A stretch of DNA of 55,993 bases from an uncultured Bacteroidales bacterium (GTDB taxonomy: Bacteria; Bacteroidota; Bacteroidia; Bacteroidales; P3), in the NCBI GenBank assembly GCA_900318665.1, contig ONLQ01000012.1:1-55993 (forward strand), written 5' to 3'. Below the pieces are notes generated by a model. That model saw only the letters and a list, made by a program, of their open reading frames with translations. It ran no database searches and was not told the origin of the DNA. Made by a program: the position numbers and the translations under genes. Shown in pieces: positions 21,256 to 30,464 of the stretch; within the stretch, counting starts at the first letter, position 1; each line of letters opens with the position of its first letter.

Positions 21256-23169
21256 ATGGCTACGCCTTCCGAAATCCTTAAACGCTACTTGGGCCACGAC
21301 GCTTTTCGCCCCAACCAACTCGAAATCATCTCATCGGTGATGTCGGGACACGACACCCTTGCGCTTATGCCCACCGGCGGCGGAAAGTCGATATGCTATC
21401 AGATTCCGGCATTGCTGATGGACGGCTTGGCGCTGGTAGTGTCACCGCTCATAGCCCTGATGAAAGACCAGGTGCAGCAGTTGAACGACCGCCACATCAA
21501 GTCGGCATGCCTCACCAGCGGGCTCTCGTCCAACGAGCAGTTCATCGTCCTCAACAACTGCATACACGGCGATGTGAAGATACTCTACGTGTCGCCCGAG
21601 CGCCTGAAACAGCGCGTATTCATCGAGCATCTGCGACAGATGAGGGTAAACCTCATAGCCGTCGATGAGGCACACTGCCTGTCGCAATGGGGGCACGACT
21701 TCCGTCCAGCCTATCTCGACATTGCTGCCATACGCGCCTACCACCCCAAGGCGCCGATGCTGGCACTGACGGCAACCGCCACGCCAGCCGTGGCCGCCGA
21801 CATACGAACAATACTGCGTTTCGGCAAAGACAGCCAGACTTTCACCACCAGTTTCTCGCGCCCCAACCTTGCCTATATGGCCCTGCACGAGACCGACAAG
21901 GCGGGACGCCTGCTACGCCTGCTCAATAATGTGGGCGGCAGCGGCATAGTGTATGTGCGCAGCCGACAACGCACGCACGAGGTAGCCATGATGCTGAAAA
22001 GCAAGGGCATACCAGCCGAATACTACCATGCGGGACGCAGCCAGCAGGAACGCGACCTCTGCCAAAAACTATGGATGGAGGACAAGATACGCATCATAGT
22101 GGCTACCAACGCCTTCGGCATGGGCATCGACAAACGGAACGTGCGTTTCGTGGTGCATCTCGACCCGCCCGACTCGCCAGAAGCCTATTTCCAAGAGGCT
22201 GGACGTGCAGGACGCGACGGACGCAACGCCTACTGCGTGATATTCTACAACGAGAGCGATATTGCGCGACTGCGCGAATCCTTCGCCGACAAATACCCTC
22301 CGCTCAAGACGATACGGAACATCTACAACGGGCTGTGCAACTACTACAAACTGCCCATAGGCAGCGGCGACGGGACCGAGTTCCCTCTCGACATAGAAGC
22401 CATCTGCCGCACCTACAACCTGCGCCCCATATTGTTCTACAACGTACTCCAGCACCTTGAGCGCGAAGGCATCATAGCCCTGCCCCCCGAAGACTCCGTA
22501 CAGTCGCGCCTGCACATACCCATCGAGCGCGAAGAACTGTACCGCTTCCAACTGGCACACCCACAGTACGATGCGCTGCTGCACTGCATTTTCCGCTCCT
22601 ACGGCGGGTTGTTTTCCGACTACATAGTCATCGACGAACGCCTCATAGCGCGCCGCATATATCAGAGCGTTAGCGACATACGAAAGGCGCTGATGAAACT
22701 CGACGCGCTGCAGATAGTGGACTACAAGCCCAGCATAGCAGGCGCCAGCATCTGCTTTGTGGCACCACGAATAGACTCCAACGGGCTGTACCTCAACGAA
22801 CAGAACTATCCCGCCCTATGCCAGCATGCCGAACAGCGCATGGAACAGATGATAAACTATATGCAGGCCGACACAGGATGTCGCAGCGAATACCTGCTAC
22901 ACTATTTTGGCGAGGCCGACACCAAGCCATGCCAGTGCTGCGACCTCTGCATAGCCGCCCGCCGCGACCATAAACCACAGACCCACGACCTACGAAAACT
23001 CATACTTGAAATGCTGCAGCAAGGCCCGCGCAGCGTTGGCGAGATAGTCGATACGCTCATAGCCCAACTGCACGGCGCTGCCACGGTAGAAGAGATACAA
23101 CAGGCCGTGCGCGACCTCATAGACAGCCGCAGCGTAGGAATGAACGACATGGGACAAATCCACGTCTGA
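21256..23169 (+). CDS. recQ: RecQ-family ATP-dependent DNA helicase
   Basis: 637 residues. The N-terminal superfamily 2 helicase core has Walker A in PTGGGKS (Lys44), the Walker B box DEAH (137-140) and the RecQ-specific aromatic loop CLSQWGHDFRP just after it. The second helicase domain has the typical ATNAFGMGIDKRNVRFV and QEAGRAGRDG motifs. Near the C-terminus the cysteine set CRSEYLLHYFGE...CQCCDLC forms the RQC zinc site, followed by a winged-helix-like end. No HRDC domain is evident, so this is the short type common in Bacteroidota, which often have more than one RecQ. RecQ unwinds DNA 3' to 5' in recombination and fork repair. Its start is almost fused to the upstream stop, an operon arrangement with no obvious functional link. 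Confidence 0.95.
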   Translation: MATPSEILKRYLGHDAFRPNQLEIISSVMSGHDTLALMPTGGGKSICYQIPALLMDGLALVVSPLIALMKDQVQQLNDRHIKSACLTSGLSSNEQFIVLNNCIHGDVKILYVSPERLKQRVFIEHLRQMRVNLIAVDEAHCLSQWGHDFRPAYLDIAAIRAYHPKAPMLALTATATPAVAADIRTILRFGKDSQTFTTSFSRPNLAYMALHETDKAGRLLRLLNNVGGSGIVYVRSRQRTHEVAMMLKSKGIPAEYYHAGRSQQERDLCQKLWMEDKIRIIVATNAFGMGIDKRNVRFVVHLDPPDSPEAYFQEAGRAGRDGRNAYCVIFYNESDIARLRESFADKYPPLKTIRNIYNGLCNYYKLPIGSGDGTEFPLDIEAICRTYNLRPILFYNVLQHLEREGIIALPPEDSVQSRLHIPIEREELYRFQLAHPQYDALLHCIFRSYGGLFSDYIVIDERLIARRIYQSVSDIRKALMKLDALQIVDYKPSIAGASICFVAPRIDSNGLYLNEQNYPALCQHAEQRMEQMINYMQADTGCRSEYLLHYFGEADTKPCQCCDLCIAARRDHKPQTHDLRKLILEMLQQGPRSVGEIVDTLIAQLHGAATVEEIQQAVRDLIDSRSVGMNDMGQIHV

Positions 23170-23221
23170 CGCGCCTAATCGTAGCGCGACCCGCAATCCT
23201 CAAAAAAAAAAACTGTGACCG

Positions 23222-24247
23222 CTATTTCTTCCAGTTCAGGAAAAAGCGAAGACCGGCAGTTTGATACATCTGCCAATGCCCGTACTGCCCAATGCCAGCA
23301 AAGTCGGTGTCGTACTTCATATTGAGCGACGCATTGAGCGAGCAACGCCGCGTGAGTTTATAGTTGGCGGTAATCTCAAAGTTCACGTCCGTCTCGTGGA
23401 TTAGGCAGCGCCCCAACTTCTTGAAATAAGTGTCATAGGCTGGCGACTGATTGTCCCAGTTCACAAGGTCGGGCTTGTTGTAGTCATAGAAGAGTTCCAA
23501 CTTCGTGTAGAGGTTGAAATTGGGGAAGATATCCTTCTTGAAATAGAACTTGAAATACGAGCCAATGGCGTGATACATACGTTTGCCGTCGGTGGTGTCA
23601 ATACCGTAGAGTTGCCCCGCGTTGATGACCTCCTCCGAACGCACTATGGTTGTCTTGCCCGAAAGGAAAGAGATAGAACCGTTCCAGTCGTTGGTCTTAT
23701 ACTCGTAACCCACCGAGGTGGTTAGGTAGCCTGGCGACAAGAATTTCGACACGAGTTTCTTCTCATCGTTACCCGGTCCCGAATAGGTGTAGCCTTGCGC
23801 GAACTGCGTCTTGAAGTTTATCGACACGTTGACGTTCATCCACGAATAAATCTTGCGCGAATAGGTGGTGGTGAGGTCAATCTTGTCTTCCGACTTGCGC
23901 TGCGACTCCAAATTGCGGTTGCCGTCAAGGTCCTGCATATCAATGCCGAGCCCAAGTTTAAAGACATTGTCAATCACATAACTTGGGTGAGTGTATTTGT
24001 AGGTGCCGTCAAAGCCCGCAACAAAAGACAGCAGCGAGTTGCCCGCCGCCGACCAGTTGTTGTAGAGTTTTTCGTTGACCGTCAGCGCCGGGGTTGTGGA
24101 CGTAGCCCACACGCCCAAGGGCTTCTTTGCCGCGGTGTCGGCGTCAACCACCTCAATGGCAAACACCGAGACACTGACAATCAGCATCAGCAACAAAACC
24201 AGACTATATCGTACTATCTTCAAAAAAAAACGTATTTCAAAATTCAC
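23222..24247 (-). CDS. DUF3078 domain outer-membrane protein
   Basis: 341 residues. An N-terminal signal peptide or anchor (hydrophobic residues about 13-30, ending VFAIE) is followed by a region typical of DUF3078: WATSTTPALTVNEKLYNNWSAAGNSLLSF, then many alternating amphipathic strands with an aromatic C-terminus (GLRFFLNWKK). I infer a beta-barrel in the outer membrane; the family has no established biochemical role. Its start overlaps the end of recX by 11 bp, so it is probably translated from the recX mRNA. The first ATG (MNFEIRFFLK) is used; an internal start is possible because residues 1-12 are unusual for a signal peptide. Confidence 0.8.
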   Translation of the reverse strand: MNFEIRFFLKIVRYSLVLLLMLIVSVSVFAIEVVDADTAAKKPLGVWATSTTPALTVNEKLYNNWSAAGNSLLSFVAGFDGTYKYTHPSYVIDNVFKLGLGIDMQDLDGNRNLESQRKSEDKIDLTTTYSRKIYSWMNVNVSINFKTQFAQGYTYSGPGNDEKKLVSKFLSPGYLTTSVGYEYKTNDWNGSISFLSGKTTIVRSEEVINAGQLYGIDTTDGKRMYHAIGSYFKFYFKKDIFPNFNLYTKLELFYDYNKPDLVNWDNQSPAYDTYFKKLGRCLIHETDVNFEITANYKLTRRCSLNASLNMKYDTDFAGIGQYGHWQMYQTAGLRFFLNWKK

Positions 24248-24722
24248 ACTCCCCTTTCACCAATTCTTCCGCAATCCGATAGACCAATCCGCTCTCAAAA
24301 CCTCGAGACATCAGGAACGACATCAATTTGGTCCTTACGGCGAATGGCGTGCCTTTCAGCGACTCAAGTTTGCGCTCTGCCACACCACGCAGAATGGCCT
24401 CATACTCATCATCATCCACATTGGTCATAGCCTCCGCTATCACATCTCGTTCTATGCCCTTGGAGCGCAACTGATACTCCACCTTGCTCCGTCCCCAATG
24501 CTGATAGCGCAACTTGCTCTCAACGTAAGCCTTGCAGTAGCGTCGCTCGTCAACGAAACGCTCGGCGCACAGCCAGTCAACAATTCTCTTCGCCTCATCG
24601 CCGTCGCTCCCCCACTCCGTCAGTTTTCGGCTCACCGATTGGCGGCACTGCTCGTTGGCCACACAATAGGCCGCAGCCTTGCTTCTCAATTCTTGTTCAG
24701 AGAGTTTCTTGCTGTCTTTCAT
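24237..24722 (-). CDS. recX: Regulatory protein RecX
   Basis: 161 residues, the usual length. It contains the three tandem three-helix repeats of RecX: the first around CRQSVSRKLTEWG, the second around FVDERRYCKAYVESKLRYQHWGRSKVEYQLRSKGI, the third around FAVRTKLMSFLMSRGFE. RecX binds RecA filaments and limits recombination and SOS activity. It is the first gene of a two-gene minus-strand unit with the DUF3078 protein, and a -7 box lies 18 bp upstream. recA itself is not in the window, so RecX is separated from its target gene here. Confidence 0.92.
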   Translation of the reverse strand: MKDSKKLSEQELRSKAAAYCVANEQCRQSVSRKLTEWGSDGDEAKRIVDWLCAERFVDERRYCKAYVESKLRYQHWGRSKVEYQLRSKGIERDVIAEAMTNVDDDEYEAILRGVAERKLESLKGTPFAVRTKLMSFLMSRGFESGLVYRIAEELVKGECEF

Positions 24723-24739
24723 GGCTTATTAACGCGTCG

Positions 24740-24747
24740 CAAAAGTA
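24740..24747 (-). promoter_or_regulatory. -7 box TACTTTTG for recX
   Basis: Minus-strand TAnnTTTG match 18 bp before the recX ATG, so the leader would be very short. It faces away from the plus-strand box at 24778-24785, giving a compact divergent promoter pair. Confidence 0.55.
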
Positions 24748-24777
24748 CAAAAAAAACACAATATCAAGAAATTTAAG

Positions 24778-24785
24778 TATTTTTG
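24778..24785 (+). promoter_or_regulatory. -7 box TATTTTTG for the starch-synthase-like gene
   Basis: Plus-strand TAnnTTTG match 24 bp before the ATG at 24810. No clear -33 TTTG element is seen. Confidence 0.5.
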
Positions 24786-24809
24786 CATTGCTATCAATAC
24801 GTACCAAAT

Positions 24810-25640
24810 ATGGCAAAAGGAAAGATACTCTATGTAAATCAGGAAATTACGCCCTACATCCCCGAAAATGAGAATTCCATCTTCGGTCGATACCTGCCGG
24901 CCAAATGCCAGGAGTGGGGACGCGATATTCGTGTCTTTATGCCTCGCTACAACACCGTTAGCGAGCGTCGCCACCAACTGCACGAGGTCATCCGCCTGTC
25001 GGGCATGAACCTGATTGTGAACAACTGCGACCACCAACTCATCATCAAGGTGGGTTCCATCTCTTCGGCTCGCATGCAGGTCTATTTCATAGACAACGAG
25101 GAGTATTTTTCCAAAAGCGGGGCCTTGCTCGACGAGAATGGCAATCTGCAGCCCGACGACGACGAGCGCATACTCTTCTTTGGCCGCGGCACCCTTGAGG
25201 CCGTCTGCAAACTGGCATGGCAGCCCCACCTCATCCATTTCACCGGCTGGTTCAGTTGCTTAGTGCCTTTCTATATGCGCCGCATCAACAAGGAAAAAGG
25301 CTTTTTCAAAGACACCAAGACCGTTTTCACCATTACCGACGACGCTTTCCAAGGCCGCTTCGCCGAAGAGATGCTCAAAAAGATGAAGACCGACGGCGCC
25401 ACCGCCAAGGACCTGCGCCTTTATGAGGAACTCGACTATATGGCGCTGTGCAAAGCCGCCATCACCTACGCCAACGGCATCGTGATAGGCACCAAGAACC
25501 CCAACCCCGAACTGGTGGCCTTTGCCCGCGAAAACAAAAACGCAAAATACATACTCGACTACAACGAGAACCAAGACGAGTTCTACGCCCAGATTAACAA
25601 ACTCTACGAAACACTTATAGGCAAGGAAATCAACCTCTAA
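24810..25640 (+). CDS. Glycogen/starch synthase-like protein, GT5 N-terminal domain only
   Basis: 276 residues from MAKGKILYVNQ; an ATG nine codons upstream overlaps the promoter box and is less likely. It matches the starch-synthase catalytic (GT5) N-terminal Rossmann domain: ILYVNQEITPY, the GRDIRVFMPRYNTV segment, LIHFTGWFSCLVPFYMRR (where the full enzyme has its HxHDW region) and KTVFTITDDAFQG. Two things are missing: the second GT-B domain, and the KxGGL nucleotide-sugar motif, replaced by PENENSIFGRYLP. The protein is therefore probably not a glycogen synthase; a structural or regulatory role is inferred. I recall the same short form beside a DUF4270 gene in other Bacteroidales, the arrangement seen here. 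Confidence 0.82.
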   Translation: MAKGKILYVNQEITPYIPENENSIFGRYLPAKCQEWGRDIRVFMPRYNTVSERRHQLHEVIRLSGMNLIVNNCDHQLIIKVGSISSARMQVYFIDNEEYFSKSGALLDENGNLQPDDDERILFFGRGTLEAVCKLAWQPHLIHFTGWFSCLVPFYMRRINKEKGFFKDTKTVFTITDDAFQGRFAEEMLKKMKTDGATAKDLRLYEELDYMALCKAAITYANGIVIGTKNPNPELVAFARENKNAKYILDYNENQDEFYAQINKLYETLIGKEINL

Positions 25641-25698
25641 GCCCATCACAACCGCACCACATCTTATGGCTCGTCTTAACACCACTTCTTCTTTTACA

Positions 25699-27003
25699 AT
25701 GAAACTGCGCAACACGCTCCTTTTCCTCGCCGCCACACTGATGATGACGGCATGTACCGACGACGAGAGCAACATCGGCACCTCGCTGCAAGACCCCGGC
25801 ACCATCTACAACGCCCAGTTTGACACCATCAAAGGCAACGACATCTATATCGCCACAATCTACGACGACTCGTTGCTCACCAGCGGCTACACCACAGGAA
25901 TGATAGGCCGCTATACCGACGGCGTCTATGGCACCGTGAAATCGACAATCTACACCCAGGTGGCACCCGTCAACACCACCGGCATCGACTTCAGCGACCG
26001 CAGCACCGGCACCTACACCATCGACTCCGCCGTGCTCTACCTCCAACTCTCCGAAGTCTTTCCCGACAGCAACAGCCACACGCTGCACCTCACAGTCAAA
26101 CAACTCGACGAGACCATAAACAACGACTCGTCCTATATCTCGACCGACCAGATTGGCGCCACCGCCACCTTCTACGACGAGACCTTCACCTTTTCTCCCG
26201 CCGACAACGGCGTTCTGCGCCTCAAACTCGACAACGACGTCATCATACCGCTCATCAAACAGCAATTCCAATCGCAAGACGATTTCAAAGAGCGTTTCCG
26301 CGGCCTGCGCATCCGCCTGGAGGACGACTCCGACCCACTGATGCTCACCGTCAACTTCCAGGGTTCCAGCACGCTGATGAAGGTCCACTACACCCATGTG
26401 TCGGACAACGCCACCATGCACGACACCGTCAACTTCCTCGTGGGTTGCAACGCCTCTACGTCAAACATCAACCACTTCTGTCATTTTGAGCACGCCTACG
26501 GCTCCTCTCCAATAGCGGCCCTTGCCTCTGGCGCACTCGACAGCCTGAAAGGGACCTACAAAATCTATTTCGAGCCCATGGGCGGCACCATGGTCTATCT
26601 GAACATCAACGGCTACATTCAGCGCTTCCACGAGGCTCATCCCAACGCCGTTATAAACTACGCCGAACTGCTGTTGCCCACGGCCGACGATGCCGACGAC
26701 ATGAAGCCCGACCAGATTGTGGCCTACAAGCAGTATGCCAACGGCTATATGCTGCCCATCAGCGACAACAACTCAATGACCAGCCCCTACGCCTATGGCG
26801 GTTTCGACGGCACCTATAACGTGTCCACGGGCTACTATCGCCTGCGCATCTCGCAATATATGCAGGAACTGCTGCGCGACGGCACCGACTACGGCATGAT
26901 GCTTTTCCTCAACCGCCGCCGCTCCAGCGCGCGACGCACCGTGGTGAACGGCTCCGCCCACGCCACCAACCCCGTACGCATTGCAATAATCTATTCGGAA
27001 TAG
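25699..27003 (+). CDS. DUF4270 domain lipoprotein
   Basis: 434 residues from MKLRNTLLF; an in-frame ATG at 25666 would put eleven polar residues before the signal peptide. The lipobox MMTA-C places the lipidated cysteine at residue 19, followed by an acidic linker (TDDESNIG), which in Bacteroidota often marks export to the cell surface. The body is beta-rich with the repeated SYTTGxxGxYxDxxYGxVK-type opening typical of DUF4270 and the conserved end (YRLRISQYMQELL, RTVVNGS). It lies 58 bp after the starch-synthase-like gene and is probably in its operon. Function is unknown. Confidence 0.85.
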   Translation: MKLRNTLLFLAATLMMTACTDDESNIGTSLQDPGTIYNAQFDTIKGNDIYIATIYDDSLLTSGYTTGMIGRYTDGVYGTVKSTIYTQVAPVNTTGIDFSDRSTGTYTIDSAVLYLQLSEVFPDSNSHTLHLTVKQLDETINNDSSYISTDQIGATATFYDETFTFSPADNGVLRLKLDNDVIIPLIKQQFQSQDDFKERFRGLRIRLEDDSDPLMLTVNFQGSSTLMKVHYTHVSDNATMHDTVNFLVGCNASTSNINHFCHFEHAYGSSPIAALASGALDSLKGTYKIYFEPMGGTMVYLNINGYIQRFHEAHPNAVINYAELLLPTADDADDMKPDQIVAYKQYANGYMLPISDNNSMTSPYAYGGFDGTYNVSTGYYRLRISQYMQELLRDGTDYGMMLFLNRRRSSARRTVVNGSAHATNPVRIAIIYSE

Positions 27004-27087
27004 AGCCCACGCGCATTTCCAATAATGCTGCAAACAAAAGCACAATGCACATTCATTCAAAAACGTCCATAAACCACACAAAATAAA

Positions 27088-28290
27088 ATGAGAAAATCAA
27101 GTCTTTTCCTTCTGCCCCTTTTGCTTCTGGCTTTTGTTGCCAATAGTCAGACTCCCTACAAAAAGTATTTCGACTACAAGAAGAAACACATCTCCATCGA
27201 AGGCACGCTGAGCGACGACAGCACCCGCATAGGCGACTGGACATGGTGGTATCGCTCTGGCAAACTCTACAAGCAAGGCAGTTACGACAACCAAGGTCGC
27301 AAAATCGGCATCTGGAAAGTCTTTTACGAGGACGGCAGTCGCTGCATCGAGGAATGTCACAGCGGCAACGGCTACAACCGCTCTTGGTTTGAGAACGGCA
27401 ACCTGCAAAGCGAGGTCGAAATCGTTGACGGTCTGCAGCAAGGCGCCTACACCTCGTGGTATGCCAACGGACAGAAACACGAAGAGGCCACCTATCGCGA
27501 CGGCATGCGCCAGGGCGAAAGCAAAGAATGGCACGAGAACGGCCAACTGAAGATGCAAGGCACCTTTGTTGACGGCGAACTGCAAGGCAAAGCCACCTGG
27601 TGGACCATCGACGGCAAGAAAGATATGGAAGGCAACCTCGAAGAAGGCGAGCAAGAAGGCGAATGGATTTTCTACTGGCGCACCAACGGCAAAATAGGCA
27701 TTCGCGGCACCTACCACGCTGGCGAGGAGACAGGCGTATGGACCTACTACTATGAGACCGGCGAGAAATGGCGCGAAGGCGAATACCGCAACGGTGAACG
27801 CCAAGGTGTATGGACCACATGGTACGAGAACGGCAACAAACTGCACGAGGGCGCATATAAAGACGGCAAGGAAGAAGGCAAATGGACCGCTTGGTACGAG
27901 GACGGCAAGCGCATAGACTACGAGGGCAACTTCGTCAACGGCAAGAAAGACGGCACATGGAAAGCCTTCTACGACGACAACAGCCCGCGCTACGTCATCA
28001 ACTACAAAGACGACCAACTGCACGGCAACAGCACCCACTACTATCCAAACGGCAAGGTGGAACGCGTTGAAAACTACCAGAACGGCGTGCGCCACGGCAA
28101 ATACGAGCGCTACAACGAGGCTGGCAAACCCGAAGAAAAAGGACAGTTTGTCAACGGCGAGAAAGATGGCAAATGGATATGGTATGACGAATTTGGCAAA
28201 GAGGGCGTCGTGGCACAATTCGTGGGCGGCAAAATGACCTCGATGAAGGACAATATCCCCGCCACCAAGCCCAAAGCCCGCAACCGCTAA
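27088..28290 (+). CDS. Secreted MORN-repeat (YwqK-like) protein
   Basis: 400 residues. A signal peptide (MRKSSLFLLPLLLLAFVANSQ) is followed by about fifteen 23-residue MORN-type repeats with the pattern GxWxxWYENGKxxxEGxYxxGxxxG, for example IGIWKVFYEDGS, GVWTTWYENGNK and GKWTAWYEDGKR. The repeats fill the whole mature protein; no enzymatic domain is present. Pipelines often call such proteins 'toxin-antitoxin system YwqK family antitoxin', but nothing here supports that and no toxin lies nearby. A periplasmic or outer-membrane scaffold is a reasonable inference. The maf gene starts 25 bp downstream. Confidence 0.85.
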   Translation: MRKSSLFLLPLLLLAFVANSQTPYKKYFDYKKKHISIEGTLSDDSTRIGDWTWWYRSGKLYKQGSYDNQGRKIGIWKVFYEDGSRCIEECHSGNGYNRSWFENGNLQSEVEIVDGLQQGAYTSWYANGQKHEEATYRDGMRQGESKEWHENGQLKMQGTFVDGELQGKATWWTIDGKKDMEGNLEEGEQEGEWIFYWRTNGKIGIRGTYHAGEETGVWTYYYETGEKWREGEYRNGERQGVWTTWYENGNKLHEGAYKDGKEEGKWTAWYEDGKRIDYEGNFVNGKKDGTWKAFYDDNSPRYVINYKDDQLHGNSTHYYPNGKVERVENYQNGVRHGKYERYNEAGKPEEKGQFVNGEKDGKWIWYDEFGKEGVVAQFVGGKMTSMKDNIPATKPKARNR

Positions 28291-28315
28291 AAAGCGCACT
28301 CCCCCGCCCTTCTCT

Positions 28316-28888
28316 ATGAAAATTCTTTTAGCCTCCAAGTCGCCCCGCCGACGCGAACTGCTGTCGCAACTGGGCTACGAACTTGCTTTCGTTGACATCG
28401 ACTTTGACGAAAGCACGGTCAAAAGCACCCAGATGCCTATCGAAACAACAGCACAGACTCTCGCTCACTGCAAGGCCGCAGCCTACGACACCAGCACCCT
28501 CGACGACAACACCGTGCTCGTCACTGCCGACACCGTGGTGGCGCTGGACGACAAAGCGCTCGGCAAACCCGCAAACCGCGATGAGGCCATAGCCATGCTG
28601 CAATCGCTCTCCAGCAGGGCACACACCGTTTACACGGGCGTATGTGTGCGTGGACGGACCGCCGAAAAACTCTTCACCGAGGCCACACAAGTCCATTTCC
28701 GACAACTCAGCGACGGCGAAATCTGCTATTATGTCGATACCTATCGCCCCTACGACAAAGCAGGGGCCTACGGCATACAGGAATGGATTGGCATGATAGG
28801 CATCGAACGCATCGAGGGCGACTACTACAACGTCATGGGACTGCCGGTGTGCAGTCTCAATCAGGCCCTCGCATCCTGGAGTCTATAG
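28316..28888 (+). CDS. maf: Maf-family nucleoside triphosphate pyrophosphatase
   Basis: 190 residues, normal for the family. The N-terminal ASKSPRRRELL motif, the central VTADTVVALDDKALGKP and the later YRPYDKAGAYGIQEWIG carry the residues that bind the nucleotide and metal. Maf/YhdE enzymes hydrolyse dTTP/UTP or modified nucleotides to monophosphates and act as house-cleaning enzymes; older annotations call them septum formation proteins. It lies 25 bp after the MORN gene, probably in the same transcript, and is convergent with the gene at 28907. Confidence 0.93.
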   Translation: MKILLASKSPRRRELLSQLGYELAFVDIDFDESTVKSTQMPIETTAQTLAHCKAAAYDTSTLDDNTVLVTADTVVALDDKALGKPANRDEAIAMLQSLSSRAHTVYTGVCVRGRTAEKLFTEATQVHFRQLSDGEICYYVDTYRPYDKAGAYGIQEWIGMIGIERIEGDYYNVMGLPVCSLNQALASWSL

Positions 28889-28906
28889 CCGTCGCCGACT
28901 ACAGCA

Positions 28907-29707
28907 TTAAGAAAAAACGATTTTCACGAGTTGCAATTTGCGCAATCCGAAAAGTTGACTCACATTGCCCGACGGCAACGTGGTGCTAATCACCAAATTG
29001 CCCGTAACCGACACCGAGAGGAGCAATTCTATCTGCGATGCTACGTCACTCACCACCGTCGGCACGTCAAACTGCGACAGCGTTATCTTGCTCTCGCGCA
29101 GCACAACGGTAAAGTCGCGTCCGTTGCGATAACGCTCAAACTCGTCAATATTGATGCCCAGATATGCATTACCGTAGGCGTCAATATAGGCGATATACAC
29201 CTTCATTCCGTTCTCCTCGACAATGTAACTATAGGTGGACACCGGGGTAAGTTGCTCACATATTGTGCCTATCTGCTCCATCGGTTTGCCTGCGGCAATG
29301 GCGGCGGCAGCAGGGCAGAACACGTCGTAGGCAAGGAAGTTGCCTTTATCGTAGGGCTGCTTGATGTCGGGGAGACGCACGGCACGATTGTAATTGGTGC
29401 CGAACAGCAACGTCGGCAGGCCGTTGTCAACCATGATATAGTAGCGGCCATCAGCCTCCACAACCACGACATCGCCCGTGGCTCGCGTGCCCGTGACGTC
29501 AATCAGATGTATCGACCCTTCTGGAAAATCGCAGCAGGTGTTTTTGGCAATAAACGCCGCCGACATCTTGTCGGCAATAGGCACCTCGTGCGAAATATCG
29601 ACTACGCGAACATTGGGAATCAGCGAGTAAAGCCTCCCCTTCACCTTGCCCACAAAGTGATTTTGGGTTGTCCAATCCGACGTGAGTGTGATGATGGGTG
29701 AGTCCAT
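28907..29707 (-). CDS. SAM hydroxide adenosyltransferase (chlorinase/fluorinase-like family, DUF62)
   Basis: 266 residues. The N-terminus PIITLTSDWTTQNHFVGKVKGRLYSLIPNVRVVDISHEV matches the DUF62 fold, with Asp11 as the conserved acidic residue. The central HLIDVTGTRATGDVVVVEADGRYYIMVDNGL corresponds to the family's DPGVGxxR...PDNG region, though the usual DPGVG is altered. Characterised homologues use water to cleave S-adenosylmethionine to adenosine and methionine; halogenases are rare and no halide-pocket case can be made from sequence. The physiological role is unclear. It is monocistronic, with a good promoter at 29765. Confidence 0.88.
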   Translation of the reverse strand: MDSPIITLTSDWTTQNHFVGKVKGRLYSLIPNVRVVDISHEVPIADKMSAAFIAKNTCCDFPEGSIHLIDVTGTRATGDVVVVEADGRYYIMVDNGLPTLLFGTNYNRAVRLPDIKQPYDKGNFLAYDVFCPAAAAIAAGKPMEQIGTICEQLTPVSTYSYIVEENGMKVYIAYIDAYGNAYLGINIDEFERYRNGRDFTVVLRESKITLSQFDVPTVVSDVASQIELLLSVSVTGNLVISTTLPSGNVSQLFGLRKLQLVKIVFS

Positions 29708-29764
29708 ATCGTAGTGCTACAAATACAAGAGATTGACCTCGCTGCCTATAGATATAATGATTTG

Positions 29765-29797
29765 CAAAGTTAGCATATTTTATCCACAGAGAACAAA
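29765..29797 (-). promoter_or_regulatory. Promoter (TTTG-N21-TAACTTTG) for the SAM hydroxide adenosyltransferase
   Basis: On the minus strand, TTTG (29794-29797) and TAACTTTG (29765-29772) are separated by 21 bp, matching the Bacteroidota -33/-7 consensus. The start codon is 58 bp downstream. Confidence 0.7.
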
Positions 29798-29880
29798 GTT
29801 TTTTTCTTGATGTGTCACTAATCGTCCCAGCCCCATCATCAGCAACGGAAGGTAGCAACATCCAAGACCAGAAAAAAGAG

Positions 29881-29888
29881 TACCTTTG
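29881..29888 (+). promoter_or_regulatory. -7 box TACCTTTG for the M23 peptidase gene
   Basis: Exact TAnnTTTG match 20 bp before the ATG at 29908; no -33 element is evident. Confidence 0.55.
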
Positions 29889-29907
29889 CGCAAAAAACTG
29901 ATACGCG

Positions 29908-30426
29908 ATGAAACGACATAAGGTACTAAAAATTTCATTGTTAGTCCTATTGGCGATATTTGCCATCGTCATGCTGCTGCCCAAAGACATACAAAATCCG
30001 GTGGAAGGCTGCGGCAGCAAGAGTTACAACCACAACTCGTTTTGGCATCCGTGGGGCGACCACAACCACCGAGGCGTTGACATTTTTGCCAAGAAAGGCA
30101 CGCCAGTGCATCCCGCCATTGGCGGCATAGTGGTCACCACCGCAAGCAACAAACTAGGCGGCAATTGCGTCCTTGTGTTCAGTTCGGGCTTCCGCCTCCA
30201 CTACTACGCCCACCTCAGCGAAGTCAACACGCATTTCGGCGCCATAGTGACGCGGAAATCCACCATCGGCAAAGTGGGCGACACTGGCAACGCGGCTGGC
30301 AAACCCGCTCATCTGCATTACAGCATTTCCTCGCCCATTCCGCAAGGTGACTGGCGTTTCGACCCCAAACTGCCATCGTTCTACATTAACCCTATCCGAG
30401 AATTGGAGAAATCGGCCAAAAACTAA
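29908..30426 (+). CDS. M23-family metallopeptidase (LytM-like), membrane-anchored
   Basis: 172 residues. Residues 9-24 form a single hydrophobic N-terminal helix, so the protein is anchored in or exported across the inner membrane. The peptidase domain has both zinc motifs: HRGVD (HxxxD) and HLHY (HxH), plus the YYAHLSEVN segment preceding the active site. M23 enzymes cut peptidoglycan cross-bridges. This is a minimal form with no coiled coil, LysM or SH3 domain, so it could be an endopeptidase or a small lysostaphin-like factor. The next gene starts 71 bp downstream. Confidence 0.9.
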   Translation: MKRHKVLKISLLVLLAIFAIVMLLPKDIQNPVEGCGSKSYNHNSFWHPWGDHNHRGVDIFAKKGTPVHPAIGGIVVTTASNKLGGNCVLVFSSGFRLHYYAHLSEVNTHFGAIVTRKSTIGKVGDTGNAAGKPAHLHYSISSPIPQGDWRFDPKLPSFYINPIRELEKSAKN

Positions 30427-30464
30427 ATCCTCCCACTGTGTCGCAATTTGGCATGCAGCATCCA

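Noticed and set aside
27088-28290. YwqK-type antitoxin of a toxin-antitoxin pair
   Set aside because: The protein is secreted and consists only of MORN repeats; no toxin gene is adjacent.
27097-28338. 413-codon minus-strand open frame across the MORN gene
   Set aside because: Antisense of the repetitive MORN codons; periodic VAVLVP-like product is an artefact of the repeats.
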